A DNA stretch of 64,000 nt from assembly GCA_023957315.1 (NCBI GenBank), contig JAMLHE010000003.1, positions 275,094 to 339,093 on the forward strand, read 5' to 3'. The notes under the pieces are model-generated. The model was not told the origin of the DNA, searched no databases, and saw only the letters and a list, made by a program, of their open reading frames with translations. The stretch is from Candidatus Kapaibacterium sp. Lineage in GTDB: Bacteria > Bacteroidota > Ignavibacteria > Kapaibacteriales > UBA2268. The position numbers were made by a program, and so were the translations under genes. Shown here one piece after another: positions 49,096 to 58,405 of this stretch (position 1 is the first letter of the stretch; every line of letters begins with the position of its first letter).

Positions 49096-50222
49096 TGTCA
49101 AGACCAAGAACCCAAAGTAGTGACCGTTGGTATTTACGTAAGGGTCATAGATATTACTATTTCGGTTATTGTTACCGCCGTGATGACCGTGTGCATGTAC
49201 ATATCATAAAATCGGATCTGAATCCATTCAGATTTCGGTTCAGTTTAGGCATTCCTTGGACTCCCGGCAACAAAGAATATGCACTTCAGGAACTTGAAAA
49301 AGCTATTGATTTTCATTTTACAACTAAAATTAAGGATGAAACAATTGGAAGCGTATCGAATGAACCTGTGATGTTAAGCGACTTAGTAGATAAGTATTAT
49401 AAGCTGTTTTATCAGGAGTTCCCGATAAGCACAAAGTATTTGACCGACAGAACATTAAAGTACTTTTTTGAAGATTCTGATTTCTATCTGGAAGATATTG
49501 ACAAAATCCGGAATCATATTGAAGATAAATTGGTTGGCATTAAACGGCAATATCATCCTAATTACATTCGTAAACTGACAAGCCATTTATCGCGAGTATT
49601 CAAATATGCTCATAGTCGTGGTATGATTAAATACAATCCGGTGTTGATTGATTCAATTCCTGAAATTGTAAATTACAAAAAGATAAGCTACACCACAGAG
49701 CAGGTTTTAGCGATTATAAATTATTTCAAGGCAAAGCAGAAGTATGACATGTATTATTTGTGTCGCTATCACGCTGTTACAGGGGTAAGATTGGTGGAAT
49801 CGCTTCGTTTCTTTAATACAGACATAGATAAGCAAAATAATATAATTACTATCCATGGTAAAGGCACTTCAAAAATGAAAGTCAAGACGAGGGAATTCCC
49901 AATGAGCATATTCCCTGAGTTATTTGACATCGTAGAGGGCATTCAAGACACTTGCATGGATAAAACGACAGGAAAGATGTTCCCTTGGATAGCGAGTGTT
50001 CACCCTCATGAACATCTAAGGACTGCAAAACGTGAGTTAGGGATTAATGTAGATAAGGGCTTCCACCCTATTCGGGCTTGGCGAGAGAATCATCTAATCA
50101 AAGTAGTTGGCATTGCACCTCACATTGTAGCGGAATTGCTTGGACATACGCAAGTCGTGCAGCGAGAACATTACGTAACGGCATTAGGTGGCAAAGTGAT
50201 TGAAAGTTTAGTGAATCAATAA
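49095..50222 (+). CDS. int: Tyrosine recombinase (prophage integrase)
   Basis: A 375-residue tyrosine recombinase with all active-site residues: Arg232 (TGVRLVESLRF), Lys256 (GKGTSK), His324-X2-Arg327 (HPIRAWREN), His351 (ELLGHTQVV) and Tyr360 (REHYVTAL). The N-terminal domain (residues 95-185) is a core-binding-type helical region. The gene lies 101 bases from the 3' end of a tRNA(CAU) gene, the common arrangement for integration at a tRNA 3' end. It replaces the transposase expected from Mu-like head genes. Confidence 0.9.
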   Translation: MSRPRTQSSDRWYLRKGHRYYYFGYCYRRDDRVHVHIIKSDLNPFRFRFSLGIPWTPGNKEYALQELEKAIDFHFTTKIKDETIGSVSNEPVMLSDLVDKYYKLFYQEFPISTKYLTDRTLKYFFEDSDFYLEDIDKIRNHIEDKLVGIKRQYHPNYIRKLTSHLSRVFKYAHSRGMIKYNPVLIDSIPEIVNYKKISYTTEQVLAIINYFKAKQKYDMYYLCRYHAVTGVRLVESLRFFNTDIDKQNNIITIHGKGTSKMKVKTREFPMSIFPELFDIVEGIQDTCMDKTTGKMFPWIASVHPHEHLRTAKRELGINVDKGFHPIRAWRENHLIKVVGIAPHIVAELLGHTQVVQREHYVTALGGKVIESLVNQ

Positions 50223-50239
50223 CAATATTTGCAAAATAG

Positions 50240-50257
50240 TCCACGTATAATCCACGT
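50240..50257. repeat. TCCACGT direct repeats near the attachment region
   Basis: TCCACGT at 50240-50246 and 50251-50257, one helical turn (11 bases) apart, between the integrase stop and the tRNA. They could be arm-type integrase sites. Confidence 0.35.
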
Positions 50258-50276
50258 TTTTTTGCACTAAAAAAGA

Positions 50277-50299
50277 AAACCCTGACGGTGTCAAGGTTT
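50277..50299 (-). terminator. Hairpin terminator after the tRNA gene
   Basis: A stem AAACC-C-TGAC / GTCA-A-GGTTT with one mismatch and GGT loop. On the minus strand it is followed by TTTTCTTTTTT, so it should terminate the tRNA transcript. Confidence 0.6.
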
Positions 50300-50323
50300 C
50301 AGAATACTACAAAATCGTTTTTG

Positions 50324-50397
<74 letters not shown>

Positions 50398-50470
50398 CCA
50401 CTTGGTTTTCCATTTTGCAATCAAAACGGACTACAAATATAATACTTTTCTTTTTACCGACAAGCATTTT

Positions 50471-51244
50471 TTAATAGTTGAATAGACCAAGGAACAAACC
50501 TACTTGCACTTGCAAGGCATTTGCGTTGAATGAATCGGGCATATTCGCAATGTCCGATTCGTTGTTATACTTCCAGTCTGACCCGAAAGTCATGTTGTAT
50601 GCAGCACTTGCACGGAACATCAAGAAATTCGTGAGGGCATATTCGAAGTACAATTCAGGCTTTACGAACCAATAGCCGTTTTCCAAATGTTGCAAATTCG
50701 ATTGATTTGTCGGTGTCGGACGGAATTCATTCCAATCCAATCCGCTTGCAGTATGGTAAGTTTCAACGCTTAGCTGCCCGCGTCCAACCGATACACCCGG
50801 CAAAATTGCGAAGGATTTGAATGGCACCCATGCGTAATCCAGTGTCAATCCGGACTGTCCGATAGAATAGTCCACATATTGAGTTCTTGTAACGCCATCG
50901 CTTGTTATGTCGGCAGTTTGAGTCTTTTTGCCACTCATCCCGAAGAAACCGATTCTCAAATTAGGCACAAACACTGTCCCTGTGAAGCCTTGAGCACCCC
51001 AAAGAGTCAATTGCCCCTCAAAAGGTGCGATGTCAGGAAAATGTTTTGCAAGTTGGGCGTTCAGGTCGTCATAATTGCCGAAATGGAAACCCACAATGGC
51101 ACCACCTGCTACGGCAAAATAAGGGATACTCTCGCGTTGGATGGGCTCCGTATCGAAAGTGAAGTCATCTAATCTTTCATCTTGGGCGAAAACACTGACT
51201 ACTGCCATCACCATGATTACTGCTGCGTACAAAATTTTTTTCAT
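50471..51244 (-). CDS. Outer-membrane beta-barrel-like protein
   Basis: A 257-residue protein (start at 51244, MKKILYAAVIMVMAVVSVFA, a signal peptide with cleavage near residue 20). Repeated amphipathic strands rich in aromatic residues and a C-terminal phenylalanine/tyrosine ending (GLFLGLFNY) are typical of an outer-membrane barrel of about ten strands. It is the first host gene beyond the tRNA. The specific family is unknown. Confidence 0.65.
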   Translation of the reverse strand: MKKILYAAVIMVMAVVSVFAQDERLDDFTFDTEPIQRESIPYFAVAGGAIVGFHFGNYDDLNAQLAKHFPDIAPFEGQLTLWGAQGFTGTVFVPNLRIGFFGMSGKKTQTADITSDGVTRTQYVDYSIGQSGLTLDYAWVPFKSFAILPGVSVGRGQLSVETYHTASGLDWNEFRPTPTNQSNLQHLENGYWFVKPELYFEYALTNFLMFRASAAYNMTFGSDWKYNNESDIANMPDSFNANALQVQVGLFLGLFNY

Positions 51245-51362
51245 ATTTTCTGTTTCCATGTTTAATCAAAAGTTAGAATACGAACATGAAGCCTCAAAAT
51301 TTTAGAGTCCCACATTTCTCACTCAAAAAGCTGAAGAAATTTTTGGGTTTGGGAGGGGGAAT

Positions 51363-51479
51363 TCACCATACTTCATTTCCAACTGCTTCACCGGATGAAA
51401 TTTCACTGTGAATATTGGACTCTGTCACAAGAGCAAGTAAATCCTTCAATTGATATAATTCTAAATCTTCTTCTTTCAT
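51363..51479 (-). CDS. Orphan MazE/AbrB-like antitoxin tail (38 residues)
   Basis: This 38-codon frame (YQLKDLLALVTESNIHSEIS, then SGEAVGNEVW) reads like the C-terminal toxin-binding tail of MazE-type antitoxins, whose usual ending is LL--IT-EN-H-E---G--VGNEVW. There is no N-terminal AbrB DNA-binding domain, because an in-frame stop lies eight codons upstream of the ATG, and I see no MazF toxin next to it. It could be a remnant or a stand-alone neutralising peptide. Confidence 0.55.
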   Translation of the reverse strand: MKEEDLELYQLKDLLALVTESNIHSEISSGEAVGNEVW

Positions 51480-51634
51480 TTTGCAAACCTTTTTTATATA
51501 TTAAATAAATCAAACGATGAAGTAGAGTGAAAATTATAAGAAAAAAATAAGGGACACATTGGGCGTGTCCAAAAAGAACTAGTTATATATTGTAAAATTA
51601 CTATATTTGTACAAACTTGATAACTTATAATTTA

Positions 51635-52003
51635 TCAATATAAATTATAACTGGTTGTTTTACCTCCGATTACTTGGACAAACTTATATGTTCTATTATG
51701 GTAATTATTTGAAAGATTGTATATAGCAACTGCATAAGTATCTAGAAGTAAACTGGTAAATTCTACTTGTCCTGAATTCAAATTTTTGTACTGAAGTGCA
51801 TTTTTCTCATGAAAATCAACATTCACTGGATAAATACCGAGTATAATATCATTGTATGAAACTCCATTCAATGAATTTGAATATGGTACAGTAACTATGA
51901 CATTTCCGGTTTGATAATTTTGTATCGGATCAGAGCAAGAGTATACTAAGATAAGTACTAATGCAATTACACTAAATCTGATACTTTTTAAAACTTTTCT
52001 CAT
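51635..52003 (-). CDS. Small lipoprotein
   Basis: A 122-residue protein (start at 52003 rather than 52090) with a lipoprotein signal, MRKVLKSIRFSVIALVLILV then YSC as lipobox. The mature part looks like one small beta-sandwich domain (GNVIVTVPYSNSLNGVSYND), ending with the strand VIGGKTTSYNLY. Not recognised. A good promoter lies at 52032-52062. Confidence 0.6.
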   Translation of the reverse strand: MRKVLKSIRFSVIALVLILVYSCSDPIQNYQTGNVIVTVPYSNSLNGVSYNDIILGIYPVNVDFHEKNALQYKNLNSGQVEFTSLLLDTYAVAIYNLSNNYHNRTYKFVQVIGGKTTSYNLY

Positions 52004-52031
52004 TTCAATTTTCCATAATATTTTACCCTTA

Positions 52032-52062
52032 CAAACATATATAAAAGAGTACAAATTTGCAA
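52032..52062 (-). promoter_or_regulatory. Promoter of the small lipoprotein gene
   Basis: On the minus strand TTG (52062-52060) and TATGTTTG (52039-52032) are 20 bases apart, a full Bacteroidetes-type match, with transcription starting about 20 bases before the ATG at 52003. Confidence 0.5.
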
Positions 52063-52229
52063 GTGAAAATTTTTCGTTTGTTCCATACAATACTAATCAG
52101 ATATAATAGTCTTGTTTGGGAGTGTTTGGATTTTTGTTGAAAAGTGGCTTTGAAATAGTTTAGAAATATAGACCGAGACATGGGTTTCGGAAATTTTGAA
52201 TATAATTTGTAATATAAATGGAGATTAGA

Positions 52230-52955
52230 ATGGATTTGAATACATCACAAACGATTGGCTCGTTCGTAGCGAATGACTACCGTACAGCCACAGTTTTCCA
52301 GAAGTACGGAATAGACTTCTGCTGCAAAGGCGGACGTACTATCGAGGAAGTTTCGCAGAAGAAAAATATTTCCCCTGATGCCTTGCTCAATGAACTAAAT
52401 GATGCCGTCAAGCAGTCAAATGGCAGCTCAATTGATTTTCGGACTTGGGAGCCCGATTTGTTAGCTGATTATATCGAACGGAAACACCATAGATATGTTC
52501 GCCAAACGATTCCCGCGTTGTTGCAATTTCTCGATAAATTATGCGAAGTTCACGGCGGAAATCATCCTGAACTTTTCGAGATTAGGTCGGAATTTTCAGC
52601 TTCTGCCGAACAATTATCGTTGCATATGGAAAAAGAAGAGCAAGTGCTGTTCCCAATTGTCAGGAAAATGGTGGCATCAAAATTGAATAGTTCTGAAGCA
52701 CCAAACAACATCGGCGGTATTCAAAATCCAATCGAGATAATGATGCAAGAGCACGAGACCGAAGGCGACAGATTCCGTAAGATAGCCGAACTAAGCAATA
52801 ACTATGCAACACCGGCTGACGGATGTACTACTTACAGAGTTGCATATTCACTTTTGAAAGAATTTGAGAGCGATTTGCATTTCCATATTCATTTGGAGAA
52901 CAATATTTTGTTTCCAACTGCTCTGAAAATGGAAAGTGAATTTAACGTAAATTAA
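52230..52955 (+). CDS. Iron-sulfur cluster repair di-iron protein (RIC/ScdA/YtfE)
   Basis: A 241-residue protein of the RIC family, which repairs Fe-S clusters after nitrosative or oxidative damage. The N-terminal ScdA_N domain has FQKYGIDFCCKGGRT (about 24-38), and the hemerythrin-like part has His residues at HHRYV, HGGNHPEL, HMEKEE, HETEGDR and HFHIHLENN. The start at 52230 is chosen because of GGAG six bases before it. An intrinsic terminator follows. Confidence 0.92.
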   Translation: MDLNTSQTIGSFVANDYRTATVFQKYGIDFCCKGGRTIEEVSQKKNISPDALLNELNDAVKQSNGSSIDFRTWEPDLLADYIERKHHRYVRQTIPALLQFLDKLCEVHGGNHPELFEIRSEFSASAEQLSLHMEKEEQVLFPIVRKMVASKLNSSEAPNNIGGIQNPIEIMMQEHETEGDRFRKIAELSNNYATPADGCTTYRVAYSLLKEFESDLHFHIHLENNILFPTALKMESEFNVN

Positions 52956-52995
52956 TATTGATTAATAATATATCTCAGATTTTTACACAAATATA

Positions 52996-53029
52996 ATGGG
53001 CTCCTGTCAATCAAGAGCCCATTTTTTTA
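52996..53029 (+). terminator. Intrinsic terminator after the RIC gene
   Basis: ATGGGCTC (52996-53003) pairs with GAGCCCAT (53015-53022) around an 11-base loop and is followed by a run of seven T. Confidence 0.85.
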
Positions 53030-53153
53030 TTTTCTAAAATTCGTCTAATAAAAGGGTGTGATTTAAATTCATTAAATATTTTTAATATTCAATTAATTTA
53101 AAAAGATTGCAACTAAATTTTGTTTGGTGTGTAGATAAATAATTAAAATAGTA

Positions 53154-53170
53154 TTTGCGTAGTACGCAAA
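53154..53170. promoter_or_regulatory. Perfect inverted repeat ahead of the OmpA operon
   Basis: TTTGCGTA-G-TACGCAAA is a perfect eight-base inverted repeat around one base, 50-66 bases before the OmpA-family start. This is a typical form for a dimeric regulator site. Confidence 0.5.
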
Positions 53171-53219
53171 ATATGTTTAAGTTAATATTTTGATTTGGTA
53201 ACTAAAGGTTAAAGTTAAG

Positions 53220-55211
53220 TTGAAGTTAATACTACATGTGATTTGCGTTGGTTTGCTGCTCCAGATAACGACTTCGAGACTTTCGGGGGCAGATGAGAAT
53301 ATTTACTACATCGGTGTTAGCGCCGGTAGCAACTACATTTACAACACCACAGAGAAGCCCTACATCAAGTCGGACCCGAAGTGTGGCGAGTTTGATACGG
53401 GAACTGCACAGGGCATAAACGCAGCATTGAAGCTGGGATTCAGGCTGATACCCGGCTTGATTTCACTCGAAGGCAGGCTGATGTTTGATAATCGCCCATT
53501 CGGCATGACCGGCAGCAGTGATTGCTTTGAGGTAATCGACCCCGTAAGCGATGAGTACGTACCCTTCGTCCGAAGCCACTACTACGACGGCACTTTGGAC
53601 TATGTCATCCTTGATTTAGGCGTGAACATCTACCCTATTTCGGCGATTCCGGTCGCGTTGAGATTGTCGTTCGATGCCGGAAATCCCTTAGTGAAGAGTG
53701 ACTATACGCTAAAAGAGGCAGTGTCATCGCCTTCGAGTGTGGCGTTTTCCGATGGTTCGCAAAGCAGAATGAATGAATCGGGCGAATTGAAAACGGCATC
53801 AACTTCCTTGGGAGCGGGTGCAGCACTGATGTACAACATGTATTTGGGCGATAATTGGAGCGTTGATTTCGAGCTTGGCTATCGATATGGCATAAATTCT
53901 GCGTTGTCGGACATTGAGCAGAAATCTGATATTGTCAGGGCTAATGCGGGATTAAGCTATCATTTCGGTGGCACTAAACCCGAAGTTCCAAAGAAAATTG
54001 AACCTGAAATTAAGCCAATTGAAAAAGAAATTGAGCCAATCGCAGAAATTATTCCTCCGAAAGAGAAAATTATTTTGAGCGTTTCGGCGAATCCAATTAA
54101 TGTAAAAGAGACAATCGTAACACAGACTTTCCCGATTTTGCCCTACTATTTTTTCGATGAGAATTCTAAGGAACTCGACAATAAATATGTATCAAATATA
54201 GCCGCCTCGAGTTTTGATGAACAAAAACTGAACAAAGAGACTATGACAATTTATTACAATAGCTTGGATATAATTGGTAAAAGATTGAGTAAAAGCGACT
54301 CAAAAATCCGAATTGTGGGCTATTCAGACGGTAAAGAAAATGCTTCCTTAGATGAGCGGAAATCATTGGCTGAATCAAGGGCAAAGTCAGTTGCAAAATA
54401 TTTTTCGTCCAAATGGAATATTCCAAGCGAACGTTTGTTAATCGAATCGGGAGATATACCGAATAATTTTACTAATTTCGACTACGAAGAAGCTGCTTCG
54501 GAAAATCGTCGAGTGGAGCTTTTCTCTGAAAATCCTGATATTTTAGCTCCGGTTTTGCATAGCCAATTTTCGGAATATAACTACAACCCTGAAGATTTGC
54601 ACTTTAATTTGGAGCTTAATAGAAATACAAAACTTGAATATCAGATAGAAACGTCTGATAGAAATTATTTTTCAAATAAAATACAAAAAGAAATTGATTC
54701 AAGATATTATAAAGCAAATTATAATGTAAAATCGGATATTTTCAGAGAAATAATTTCAAAATCAAAAAGCGAAAATATTAAATTAGTTGTCAACGCTGAA
54801 AGCAAGGACACGACTGAGAAATACGAGATTCCGTTGAATATAAAAATCGAAACGGAGAAATTTGAAATAGGGAGATTGAATTTAATTGTTTTTGATTTCG
54901 ATAAAGCTACAATGAGTAACCCAAATCGGAACTTAGTAGCCGAATTTTCAAAAGATGCAATTAAGCCGAATTCTGATATTTTTATTACAGGAACAACAGA
55001 TATGTTAGGCGGTCAGGAATACAATATGACCTTATCACAACGCAGAGCAGACAATACTCAACAAATAATTAACTCAGTTTTGCCCAATACAAACTTCGTA
55101 AACGTGGTTGGGATTGGTTCAGATAAACCGAGATATGACAATAAGTTACCTGAAGGACGATTTTATAACAGAACAGTTCTAATCGAAGTTAAAACTCCGA
55201 TTGATAAATAA
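53220..55211 (+). CDS. OmpA-family outer membrane protein
   Basis: A 663-residue protein using a TTG start (53220). A signal peptide covers about 23 residues; residues 30-245 form an outer-membrane barrel (GVSAGSNYIYNT, GFRLIPGLISLEGRLMFDN); a Pro/Glu/Lys linker follows (245-290); then come two OmpA-like parts, one near 330-430 (IRIVGYSDGKENASLDERKS) and one near 560-655 (VFDFDKATMSNPNRNLVAEF and LSQRRADNTQQII). It likely links the outer membrane to peptidoglycan. First gene of a four-gene surface operon. Confidence 0.82.
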   Translation: MKLILHVICVGLLLQITTSRLSGADENIYYIGVSAGSNYIYNTTEKPYIKSDPKCGEFDTGTAQGINAALKLGFRLIPGLISLEGRLMFDNRPFGMTGSSDCFEVIDPVSDEYVPFVRSHYYDGTLDYVILDLGVNIYPISAIPVALRLSFDAGNPLVKSDYTLKEAVSSPSSVAFSDGSQSRMNESGELKTASTSLGAGAALMYNMYLGDNWSVDFELGYRYGINSALSDIEQKSDIVRANAGLSYHFGGTKPEVPKKIEPEIKPIEKEIEPIAEIIPPKEKIILSVSANPINVKETIVTQTFPILPYYFFDENSKELDNKYVSNIAASSFDEQKLNKETMTIYYNSLDIIGKRLSKSDSKIRIVGYSDGKENASLDERKSLAESRAKSVAKYFSSKWNIPSERLLIESGDIPNNFTNFDYEEAASENRRVELFSENPDILAPVLHSQFSEYNYNPEDLHFNLELNRNTKLEYQIETSDRNYFSNKIQKEIDSRYYKANYNVKSDIFREIISKSKSENIKLVVNAESKDTTEKYEIPLNIKIETEKFEIGRLNLIVFDFDKATMSNPNRNLVAEFSKDAIKPNSDIFITGTTDMLGGQEYNMTLSQRRADNTQQIINSVLPNTNFVNVVGIGSDKPRYDNKLPEGRFYNRTVLIEVKTPIDK

Positions 55212-55228
55212 ATTAGATGGAGATTATA

Positions 55229-56800
55229 ATGAAAAGACGTAATTTTTTGAGCTTAAAATTGGAAATTCAGAAGAAATATTCTGATTCGCTGATGTCTTTA
55301 GATGAATATGCTGCACCCTTGGACAAAGCCGCCGCATCACATCTATTGCGACGAGTTACATTCGGACCCACAAAACAGTTGATTGATGAATTTACAGGGT
55401 TGAGCGTGAGCGAAGCAGTCGAACGCATTTTGGGAGATGGCACTGAAGCACTTCCCGACGGATATGAAGATTTAGGTTGGCTTGATACCGCTGAGGAAAA
55501 CCCGAGAGACGGACTTCCGATTCAAATTCGGGGTGCAATTGAGGGTCGCCATGCCACGAGACACGGTGAACTGAAGTCTTGGTGGTTGGAACAAATGCGA
55601 ATCGAGGAAGCACCTTTTTTCGAGAAGTTAACTCTTTTTTGGTCAACCGTTTGGTGTATCGAATTCGCATATGACACTCTGGAACTGATTCCGCCGCCAT
55701 TGCTATATCGAAATAATCAGATGTTGCGACGCAATAGAATTGGAAATTATCGCGATATGGCGTTCGATAATACCTTGAATGGTGCTATGCTGCTATATCA
55801 AAGCGTAAATTTTAGCACAAAGGATTCGCCAAATGAAAATTATCCTCGCGAATTATTAGAGTTATTTACTATGGGAATCGGTAATTATTCCGAAGGCGAT
55901 ATTCGTGAAATGGCAAGGGTTTTGACCGGATTCAGAGTCGCTGCACATGCCTTCACGCCGAAACCAAACGGTCAATTTGAATCATATTTTATGCCCGATT
56001 TGCATGACATTGGTGCCAAAACGATTTTTGGGGAAACAATTCCGGCGAGGGATACTTCGCAAAATTCTGAAGACTTAGTAAAGGAAGAAGAAGTCAGGCG
56101 TATGATTAATATTTTAATTGAACAGCGCCCATTGCCAATTGCAAAATTTATTTGCACAAAAATATATAATTATTTTGTTTATAGTAGTCCCGGCGATACT
56201 AATGAACAAATTATTAATGAATTAGCAAATACATTTATACAAAATGATTTTGAATTAAAACCCGTATTTGCTAAATTATTTAAAAGCAAACATTTTTATG
56301 ATGAAAATATAATCGGGTGCCAAATTAAAACTCCACCCGAATTCATTGTGGGGCTTGAAAGACAATTAAGGACAGCATATAAAATCGGAACTCAGCCAAT
56401 GGCAAGTACTGCTTGTGATGATATTGAGCAGGAATTATATAATCCGCCGAATGTTGGCAGTTGGAAAGGTTATCGCAGCTGGATAAGCACTAAAACTTAC
56501 CCACTGAGAAGAAAATATGCAATTGATATATTGGATATGACAAATCACGCACAACTAATATCGCTAATTAAAGAATTTAATTATTCAGATATAGATTTAT
56601 TTTTAAATGATATTTTGTCATATTTTTTGCCAAAGACGATTGAAAGCGACAGAGTGGTTTTTTTCAAGGATAAATTATTAAACGGAATATCTGCACAAAA
56701 TTGGACGAATGAAGTAAATAATTCATCACCTGCGGTAACAGCAGGTATGAGAGCTTTTATGAGCGAAATAATTCTTTCACCTGATTTTCATCTAATTTAA
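55229..56800 (+). CDS. DUF1800 family protein
   Basis: A 523-residue protein (start 55229, behind GGAG). Family marks are HLLRRVTFGPTKQLIDEF (about 36-53), WWLEQM and LFWSTVW near residues 115-145, and ENYPRELLELFTMGIGNYSE (about 205-224) with GDIREMARVLTGF. DUF1800 genes nearly always precede a DUF1501 gene, as here, and are linked to exported or surface proteins of unknown activity. No clear signal peptide is seen. Ten bases separate it from the DUF1501 gene. Confidence 0.88.
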   Translation: MKRRNFLSLKLEIQKKYSDSLMSLDEYAAPLDKAAASHLLRRVTFGPTKQLIDEFTGLSVSEAVERILGDGTEALPDGYEDLGWLDTAEENPRDGLPIQIRGAIEGRHATRHGELKSWWLEQMRIEEAPFFEKLTLFWSTVWCIEFAYDTLELIPPPLLYRNNQMLRRNRIGNYRDMAFDNTLNGAMLLYQSVNFSTKDSPNENYPRELLELFTMGIGNYSEGDIREMARVLTGFRVAAHAFTPKPNGQFESYFMPDLHDIGAKTIFGETIPARDTSQNSEDLVKEEEVRRMINILIEQRPLPIAKFICTKIYNYFVYSSPGDTNEQIINELANTFIQNDFELKPVFAKLFKSKHFYDENIIGCQIKTPPEFIVGLERQLRTAYKIGTQPMASTACDDIEQELYNPPNVGSWKGYRSWISTKTYPLRRKYAIDILDMTNHAQLISLIKEFNYSDIDLFLNDILSYFLPKTIESDRVVFFKDKLLNGISAQNWTNEVNNSSPAVTAGMRAFMSEIILSPDFHLI

Positions 56801-56810
56801 GGAGCCAAAA

Positions 56811-58403
56811 ATGAAAAGAAGAGAATTTATAATAAATACAGCAGCGGCTTCTGCCGGAGTTGCTCTGATGAACAAAAAATCGTACGCGAAAGAACGCAGT
56901 GTGGAAGAGTTTATGAATACGGATAGCCAAAATATTTTAATAATTATTGAATTATTTGGCGGAAACGACGGATTGAATACGATTATACCCTATGACCAAG
57001 AGGAATTATATCTCGAATTACGTCCGAATTTGCATATTCCGAAAGAATTCGCTATACAATTTGGTGATTCGGATTTATTTTTAAATAGTGGATTAATTGA
57101 CGGTGTACATAACGGTGGTATGATGAATTTAATGGCAACCGGAAAACTTGCTGTAGTTCAAGGAATTGGGTATGACAACCCAACTTTGTCGCATTTTCGG
57201 AGCAGCGATATTTGGCATAGCGGAATAAATAGTTCCGACCCTAATGAAAAACTACTCGAAGGTTGGTTGGGACGATATTTTGCTAAAATATTAAATAATT
57301 ATCCTGACGATATTCCTGCTCATCCAATTGCTATTTCGCTCGAAGGCACAATTCCGTTGATGCTGAAAAGTTCAAAAGGCGATATGGGAGTTTCTTTGCA
57401 AAATCCTGAAAGATTTTATCAACTTGGTGAGGGTTTAAAGCCTAAGTCATTGAGATTTCATACACCTACTGACAACTTTCACGAACGTGAATTTAATTTT
57501 ATTCACGTAGTAGCAGAACAATCTGAAAAATATGCACAAGTAGTAAAAGAAGCATATGAAAAAGGTAAAGATAAAATTAAGGTTAATTATTCGACCGGAT
57601 TACCACAAAAATTCCGTGTAATTTCCTCGCTAATTGCCGGTGGAATTCAAACTCGCGTATTTTATATGAGATTAAGCAATTTTGATTCGCACGCCCAGCA
57701 AATGCAATTCGACTACACAGGAGCGCATTATACATTATTGAACAATCTGTCTCGCGGCGTGTGCGAATTCCTTGATGATGCACAGCAACAGGGATTTGCC
57801 GATAGAATCGTTGGCATGACAACTTCGGAGTTCGGCAGACGGGTAAATGACAATGGCAGCCGTGGTACCGACCATGGAGCCGCATCCATGCAATTTATGT
57901 TTGCCGGTTCGGATGAATTTATCGAGGGCGGATATTATCGAGTAGAAGGGAAGCCTGATTTGAACGATTTGGACGAATTTGAAAATCTCCGACATCAATA
58001 TGATTTCAGACGAACTTATAATGATGTGCTTGAAACTTGGCTTGGAGCAAGCCCCGAGGAGAGTCGTGATGTATTTGGCGATACTTTTTTGCCACTCGGT
58101 ATTTTGAATAAACGCGGTACGAGCGTGTGGGAGTTTGTTAAACCTACAGAAAATCAAGATTTTTTGATATATCCAAATCCATCTTCGGGAAATTTGAATA
58201 TTCGATTTGAATTAAAAAAATATGCAAGAGTAATTATTGAATTATATTCTACAATTGGCCAGAGAATTGAAGTATTTACAAATGAATTACTTCCGGGCGG
58301 TAATTATAATTATAATTATTTTGTTTATAATACCGGAGAATACAATATTGCAATCACAGTCGGTAATACAAGAATTATTAAAAAGTTTATAGTAATCAGG
58401 TAA
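56811..58403 (+). CDS. DUF1501 protein with T9SS sorting tail
   Basis: A 530-residue protein with a twin-arginine-like N-terminus (MKRREFIINTAAASAGVALM), the DUF1501 core of the alkaline-phosphatase/sulfatase-like superfamily (IELFGGNDGLNTIIPYDQE, NPTLSHFRSSDIWHSG, NFDSHAQQM, GMTTSEFGRRVNDNGSRGTDHG) and a C-terminal T9SS sorting domain (LIYPNPSSGNLNIRFELKK). Metal-binding Asp/His of the superfamily seem present at the GTDHG block. It pairs with the DUF1800 gene; function is not established. Confidence 0.88.
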   Translation: MKRREFIINTAAASAGVALMNKKSYAKERSVEEFMNTDSQNILIIIELFGGNDGLNTIIPYDQEELYLELRPNLHIPKEFAIQFGDSDLFLNSGLIDGVHNGGMMNLMATGKLAVVQGIGYDNPTLSHFRSSDIWHSGINSSDPNEKLLEGWLGRYFAKILNNYPDDIPAHPIAISLEGTIPLMLKSSKGDMGVSLQNPERFYQLGEGLKPKSLRFHTPTDNFHEREFNFIHVVAEQSEKYAQVVKEAYEKGKDKIKVNYSTGLPQKFRVISSLIAGGIQTRVFYMRLSNFDSHAQQMQFDYTGAHYTLLNNLSRGVCEFLDDAQQQGFADRIVGMTTSEFGRRVNDNGSRGTDHGAASMQFMFAGSDEFIEGGYYRVEGKPDLNDLDEFENLRHQYDFRRTYNDVLETWLGASPEESRDVFGDTFLPLGILNKRGTSVWEFVKPTENQDFLIYPNPSSGNLNIRFELKKYARVIIELYSTIGQRIEVFTNELLPGGNYNYNYFVYNTGEYNIAITVGNTRIIKKFIVIR

Positions 58404-58405
58404 TT

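Noticed and set aside
1..50222. Transposing Mu-type phage
   Set aside because: Head genes are Mu-like, but no MuA/MuB transposase is seen and a complete tyrosine integrase lies beside a tRNA gene.
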